Assembly: GCA_944323495.1 (NCBI GenBank)
Contig: CALUSZ010000019.1
Span: forward strand, 1 to 36,052
Source: Candidatus Gastranaerophilales bacterium
GTDB lineage: Bacteria; Cyanobacteriota; Vampirovibrionia; Gastranaerophilales; Gastranaerophilaceae
Direction: 5' to 3'
Length of the DNA: 36,052 nucleotides
Of the stretch, positions 32,703-36,052 are shown piece after piece. Numbering within the stretch: the stretch's first letter is position 1; each line of letters opens with the position of its first letter. Under the pieces are notes generated by a model, which was not told the DNA's origin, did not search any database, and saw only the letters and a list, made by a program, of their open reading frames with translations. The position numbers were made by a program, and so were the translations under genes.

Positions 32703-33532
32703 TCAATATAAGCATCGTCAAGAAGCTTTATTCTAAAAGCACTTCCTGCAGGAATTGAGACATGCCCGCCTTTGGAGAAAAAGGCTGTTATTGGCGATAC
32801 AAGTGTATTTATCCCGAGACAGATTGTTCCGTATGCAAAAGGAAACGGGGATAATAATAAAGTTGCGCCGTCTCCGCCTAAACTAACAGTCAAATTAAGC
32901 ATTCTGCCAAATAAAGCTCTTCCCCAATTTCCCTTTTTCCACATGGTTTTAAGGTATGTCCTATCACCTTTTATGTTATTAAGGAATATCATTTTATCAT
33001 CAGCTCTTGTTACATACGCATTAATAGCTACGGTCTGGCCTTTGTATAGCATGCTTCTTATTCTTATAACAACCAGTCCGCCGTTACAGGTTATCTGCGG
33101 CTGGTGAGATTCGATAATTTCACCTGTAAACACAGTAGAGGCAGGAATCGTATATTTCTTTTTAACAATAGCTGTCTTAGTGGTAAATTTAACAGTTGTT
33201 CCTTTTCTTTGCCAATCGGAAATCTTAGCTGAATTTACTACATTAAAACTTGTACCTTTTCTTATTTTTATATTCCCGGAACTAATGACCTTCACTGGAG
33301 GCTGCGTGGTTACAACTGGAGGAGAAGAAGTATTTGGAATATTATCATCTTCCATATCAAGAATAACAGGCAGTTCAGGAAGAGTCTCTTCTTTTACACC
33401 GGTATCATTGATTAGTTTAGAAGGGTTATAGTTCTTTCGGATTTCATCATCAACAGTCATGTCTAAATCCAAAGCAGATGCTGATTTACAAAAAAGAAGT
33501 AAAATAAATATAAAAAATATCTTCCTATTCAC
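32699..33532 (-). CDS. Secreted VirB10/TrbI-like barrel protein, second copy
   Basis: This 277-residue exported protein has a signal peptide (MNRKIFFIFILLLFCKSASA) and a Pro-rich linker (about 45-85). A barrel-like domain has the same plan as the protein at 10854: IRKGTSFNVV, TIPASTVFTGEII, GGLVVIRIRSMLYKGQTVAI, a hydrophobic hairpin near 210-255, and the closing strand VSIPAGSAFRIKLLDD. It lacks the C-terminal Ig-like domain. The start is a GTG at 33532, the last of four GTG in a 7-bp tandem repeat, with no Shine-Dalgarno. The promoter TTGCTA-17-TACAAT is at 33567-33595. It is divergent from the membrane protein gene at 33654. Function unknown. Confidence 0.65.
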   Translation of the reverse strand: MNRKIFFIFILLLFCKSASALDLDMTVDDEIRKNYNPSKLINDTGVKEETLPELPVILDMEDDNIPNTSSPPVVTTQPPVKVISSGNIKIRKGTSFNVVNSAKISDWQRKGTTVKFTTKTAIVKKKYTIPASTVFTGEIIESHQPQITCNGGLVVIRIRSMLYKGQTVAINAYVTRADDKMIFLNNIKGDRTYLKTMWKKGNWGRALFGRMLNLTVSLGGDGATLLLSPFPFAYGTICLGINTLVSPITAFFSKGGHVSIPAGSAFRIKLLDDAYID

Positions 33533-33553
33533 TATTCACTACTCACTATTCAC
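33526..33553. repeat. Heptanucleotide tandem repeat at a start codon
   Basis: Four tandem 7-bp units: TATTCAC, TATTCAC, TACTCAC, TATTCAC (33526-33553). On the minus strand each unit starts with GTG (GTGAATA or GTGAGTA), and the first-unit GTG (33530-33532) starts the VirB10-like gene. The next GTG upstream reads into a TAG after four codons. Short heptanucleotide tandem repeats are known from cyanobacteria (STRR sequences). Confidence 0.9.
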
Positions 33554-33566
33554 TAGCTTTAAACCA

Positions 33567-33595
33567 ATTGTAACAAATTTGTCACAAACTAGCAA
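33567..33595 (-). promoter_or_regulatory. Promoter of the second VirB10-like gene
   Basis: The minus strand has TTGCTA (33590-33595), 17 nt and TACAAT (33567-33572), with the same -35 and A/T tract as the MEMO/AMMECR1 promoter. The leader of about 28 nt consists largely of the heptanucleotide repeat. Confidence 0.5.
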
Positions 33596-33620
33596 AAAAA
33601 TTTTTTATTTGTTTTACTAT
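33590..33620 (+). promoter_or_regulatory. A/T-tract element with -10 box before the membrane protein pair
   Basis: TAGC, seven A, six T and AT (33590-33608) is followed by TACTAT (33615-33620). From 33587 on, 30 of 34 bases match the element at 12001. On the other strand the same TAGCAA is the -35 of the VirB10-like gene. Confidence 0.4.
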
Positions 33621-33653
33621 GAATGTGTAGACAGTTAATTTAGATTGGAAACT

Positions 33654-35063
33654 ATGATGATGAAGATTCATACAACGCAAAATCTAAGCTCCTTGGGAAG
33701 GATACAATCAACCAACAGCAGTACTATCCCCAATGATGAGATTAGATTAAATTATTCGGAACAAATGCGAAAGCAGAAATTGTTGCATGCCCAGCCAGAC
33801 TCATATGAGAGCGGAGTGTCTTTTAAGGGTAAAAAAGAAATTGTAAAGAAAGTTATAACAAAAGCGGCGGATAAAGAGACAAGATTGGACAAGTTTCTAA
33901 AAAGCCGCTTTTTTGATGCTAGTTTAAATTTGATGGGGCATGAAGTTCTTACTCAAGCTTGCATATCTGCAATTATATGTATGCTGTTAAGACCGGCTAC
34001 AATTATGGCTTTCCCAACAAAGAAAAACAAACAAGATAATATGTACGCATCAGCTCACTCAATGTCTTCTGGTGCAGTTGGAATTGTAGGTTCTATATTA
34101 ATAGCAACTCCATTTTCTAAAGGCATAAAATATGCTAAGAAGAACTTATTGCCAAATTTGAAGCCCGAAATATTAAAAAAGAAATACCCGCATCTGGACA
34201 TAGAAACTATTAAAAAGCCTTTTAGTGAATGGAAAGATAAATCAAAAAACCCGTTCTCAACAGATGTAAAAGATACCTTAACAGTTGCAAGACCTACGCA
34301 TTTATCGCAAGTTTCTGAAGAAACATTAAATAAACAATTTAACCTTAATATTGATTTAAATGCAATGAAAGATAAGTCTGTTAATGAATGGGTTGACAAA
34401 AACGGTAAGAAAATACATATTGATTTAAAAGATATGTTTATTGCTGTTAAAGAAGAAGGAATGGAAAGCTCTCTTCATCTAAAAGATTATGACAATGTAA
34501 ATTTCTTCTCACTAAAACATATTGATAAAAAGTTCTTAGAAGAAATTATGCCGGATTTGGATACAGCCTCTATTGAGAAAAACGGCAAAAGATTACATCC
34601 GGATTTCTGGAAAAAGAAAGACGGAACTCCATACAATCTTGATATGGATATGATACACATCTCTTCTTACAGAGAAACTAAACATGCAACTCCTTTATAT
34701 ACAGGAGCTAAGAGAGATGGAACAACTAAAGGAGAAAAATATTGTTCATATCAATCTAACACAGTGGAAAAGGATATAGATGGACTTCCTAAAGAAGGAG
34801 TACCGGATAAATTAGGGACTCCTGTTACCCAAAAAATGCTGGATGCTGATGCGGCTAATGAAATAAGTGATAAATGGTTAGGCTGGCTTCCGGATATTGC
34901 GACCCGAATTCCGATAGCAGCCGGAACAATAATGCTGATACCGTGGATTCTAAAACATATTTTTGGTTTAGAAAAAAGCAAAAAACCTGCTAAACCGGTA
35001 GTCGAAACAAAGGAAATCATTCCTGCTAAACAAGAGATAAACTCCGGAAAGGCGGTGGCATAA
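33654..35063 (+). CDS. Uncharacterised membrane protein with N-terminal FKGK motif
   Basis: I do not recognise this 469-residue protein. A polar N-terminus (about 1-55) ends in the motif VSFKGKKE. Two close hydrophobic segments follow (about 95-118 and 132-152), then a long soluble region (about 160-405) with repeated short helix-turn units, and a last hydrophobic helix (about 415-440) and Lys-rich tail. There is no signal peptide. The first of three ATG codons (33654) has GGAAA five bases upstream. The gene overlaps the next by one base (TAATG). The next protein has the same FKGK motif, so the two probably work together in the membrane. Confidence 0.7.
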   Translation: MMMKIHTTQNLSSLGRIQSTNSSTIPNDEIRLNYSEQMRKQKLLHAQPDSYESGVSFKGKKEIVKKVITKAADKETRLDKFLKSRFFDASLNLMGHEVLTQACISAIICMLLRPATIMAFPTKKNKQDNMYASAHSMSSGAVGIVGSILIATPFSKGIKYAKKNLLPNLKPEILKKKYPHLDIETIKKPFSEWKDKSKNPFSTDVKDTLTVARPTHLSQVSEETLNKQFNLNIDLNAMKDKSVNEWVDKNGKKIHIDLKDMFIAVKEEGMESSLHLKDYDNVNFFSLKHIDKKFLEEIMPDLDTASIEKNGKRLHPDFWKKKDGTPYNLDMDMIHISSYRETKHATPLYTGAKRDGTTKGEKYCSYQSNTVEKDIDGLPKEGVPDKLGTPVTQKMLDADAANEISDKWLGWLPDIATRIPIAAGTIMLIPWILKHIFGLEKSKKPAKPVVETKEIIPAKQEINSGKAVA

Positions 35064-35806
35064 TGAATATTCAAGGTTTAAACAGTTATAATATACAAGC
35101 AAGATATGCTAATAAATCTCCTCTAAGACAAGCAGAACCTTCAGAGATTAAAACTCCGCAAGAACCAAGTTTTAAGGGAAAAGAATCTAAATTTGGCGCT
35201 TGGATAAGTAAAGTATATGGGAAATATTATGCAAAAAAGATGTACAATCAAGAATGGATACAAAATGCCTCTGAAAAAATGTCAAAAGCCCCTATACCAG
35301 GTAGTATGACAGAGCATATGGCAACTCTTGGTTCAATTCTAACAAGCAGTGTATATATGTGGCAAACTGTACATAATAAGGATTTAGATGCAGATAAACG
35401 AAAGACTTTGGCTATAAATCAAGGACTCTGTTGTATAATCCCTGCGCTTGCCGCTTATACTGTAGCTGCTAAGATCAGAGGTCTAAACAAGAATTTGGAA
35501 CACTTATACCGCGGGCTTAAAGAACAGCAGATTACTGTAGAACGAAAAGTGGATAGTGAAAAAGCCAAGATGATTAAGGAGTCGCTGGGATCAAAACTGA
35601 AAAACTTTGGCTCATTGATGGGATTATTGACATTCACATTAATTTACAGATATGTAACACCGGTACTTGTTACACCTTTGGCAAACAAACTTGGTGATAA
35701 ATTAAATCAACGCAAAAAAGCTAAACAAATAGCAATGCAGCCAGCGGTTAATACAGCCAAAGAAGCTGAAATGAAGCCGATGACTAACACAAAACAAGTT
35801 GCTTAA
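35063..35806 (+). CDS. Uncharacterised membrane protein with N-terminal FKGK motif
   Basis: This 247-residue protein has no recognised domain. The polar N-terminus ends in PSFKGKESK (about residue 38), followed by a basic amphipathic stretch and a hydrophobic segment (about 86-104). Then comes a conserved-looking LDADKRKTLAINQG, a second hydrophobic segment (about 122-140), a helical spacer, and a third hydrophobic segment (about 185-210) ending in a Lys/Ala-rich tail. It is translationally coupled to the gene before it and followed by a terminator. The partner shares FKGK and a C-terminal hydrophobic helix plus basic tail. I believe such proteins are typical of this lineage, but cannot confirm that here. 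Confidence 0.7.
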   Translation: MNIQGLNSYNIQARYANKSPLRQAEPSEIKTPQEPSFKGKESKFGAWISKVYGKYYAKKMYNQEWIQNASEKMSKAPIPGSMTEHMATLGSILTSSVYMWQTVHNKDLDADKRKTLAINQGLCCIIPALAAYTVAAKIRGLNKNLEHLYRGLKEQQITVERKVDSEKAKMIKESLGSKLKNFGSLMGLLTFTLIYRYVTPVLVTPLANKLGDKLNQRKKAKQIAMQPAVNTAKEAEMKPMTNTKQVA

Positions 35807-35835
35807 AGAAAATTGCAAACCTAATGTGTACATAC

Positions 35836-35878
35836 AAAAAGGACTGTTCTGGATTAATTTTCAGGGCAGTTTTTTTAT
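35836..35878 (+). terminator. Intrinsic terminator after the membrane protein pair
   Basis: ACTGTTCTG (35843-35851) pairs with CAGGGCAGT (35862-35870) through two G-U pairs around a ten-base loop, followed by seven T, with A's before the stem. A TATAAT at 35876-35881 directly after it could start the next gene. Confidence 0.75.
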
Positions 35879-35892
35879 AATACAATAAGGTA

Positions 35893-36052
35893 ATGAAATT
35901 ATTGTATTTAGAGCAAGTTGACTCTACTAATAAATTTGCAAAAGAGAATATTAAAAGTTTAGAGGATAAAACGGTTATTTATACGTTTAATCAGACAAAC
36001 GGCAGGGGAAGATTAAACAGAAGCTGGGAATATACTGGAAAAGATAATATTT
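35893..36052 (+). CDS. birA: Biotin-protein ligase BirA, N-terminal part (partial)
   Basis: Only the first 53 codons are inside the window. They match the catalytic domain of BirA, which attaches biotin to acetyl-CoA carboxylase: EQVDSTNKFAKE near the start, then the biotinyl-AMP motif QTNGRGRLNRSW (GRGRxxRxW). The protein begins directly with the catalytic domain, so the N-terminal DNA-binding domain of E. coli BirA is absent (a group I ligase). TATAAT (35876-35881) lies 11 bases before the ATG, and an AAGG only two bases before it, so the leader is very short. The gene runs off the right edge. Confidence 0.9.
   Translation, partial: MKLLYLEQVDSTNKFAKENIKSLEDKTVIYTFNQTNGRGRLNRSWEYTGKDNI

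Noticed and set aside
33180..33431. Open frame on the plus strand opposite the second VirB10-like gene
   Set aside because: It is a frame shadow; the minus-strand gene has a signal peptide, promoter and recognisable layout.
34055..34399. Minus-strand open frame of 114 codons in the membrane protein gene
   Set aside because: No start signals; it is antisense to a gene with a good start, coupling and terminator.

Overview
The window is an AT-rich bacterial chromosome segment, densely packed on both strands. It most likely comes from the non-photosynthetic cyanobacterial sister group Vampirovibrionia/Melainabacteria, probably Gastranaerophilales. I infer this from four things: very AT-rich DNA, lipid A genes (lpxI, lpxB) that imply an outer membrane, a csrA-fliW pair, and several membrane or surface protein families I do not recognise elsewhere. 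The 16S fragment (1-199) is too short for me to place by eye. There is no phage, insertion sequence or CRISPR array; the window is mostly housekeeping genes with small groups of uncharacterised surface proteins.

Layout. 1-780: 5' end of a 16S rRNA gene on the minus strand, with a leader and promoter region of about 500 nt. 780-3731: an HTH/zinc-ribbon regulator, a secreted GH13-like protein and trpS in one operon, followed by a secreted L,D-transpeptidase (3781). 4392-8564 (minus): a TPR protein, fliW, csrA, a second TPR protein, a coiled-coil protein and the GTPase der. 8659-10814: a GshB-like ATP-grasp enzyme divergent from nadD-yqeK. 10854-15660: a secreted VirB10/TrbI-like barrel protein, a small unknown, an operon of secreted phosphoesterase, MBL hydrolase and TPR protein, and a convergent unknown. 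15725-21925: a fused MEMO/AMMECR1 protein, galE-recF, an HTH regulator and lpxI-lpxB. 22045-27676: an AGCS amino-acid symporter, a homocitrate/isopropylmalate-synthase-type enzyme, and a minus operon of a DnaQ-like exonuclease, an RlmD-type methyltransferase and a Nudix hydrolase. 27736-31051: a HAD/methyltransferase pair, trxA, a structured non-coding stretch and tRNA-Ile(GAT). 31194-36052: a glycosyltransferase-like membrane protein with a Cys cluster, a second VirB10-like protein, two overlapping genes for unknown membrane proteins, and the start of birA.

Three patterns recur. First, many first-in-operon genes have a sigma70-type -10 box only 4-9 nt before the start codon and no Shine-Dalgarno site, so leaderless mRNAs look common. 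Second, an A-tract/T-tract element (core TAGC-A6/7-T6/7-AT) stands upstream of several uncharacterised genes, at two sites inside a divergent promoter pair. Third, convergent genes usually abut or overlap with no room for a terminator.

The candidates for something new are the two VirB10-like proteins without other type IV secretion genes, the paired membrane proteins sharing a short FKGK motif, the heptanucleotide repeat at the start codon of the second VirB10-like gene, and the orphan structured RNA after trxA.
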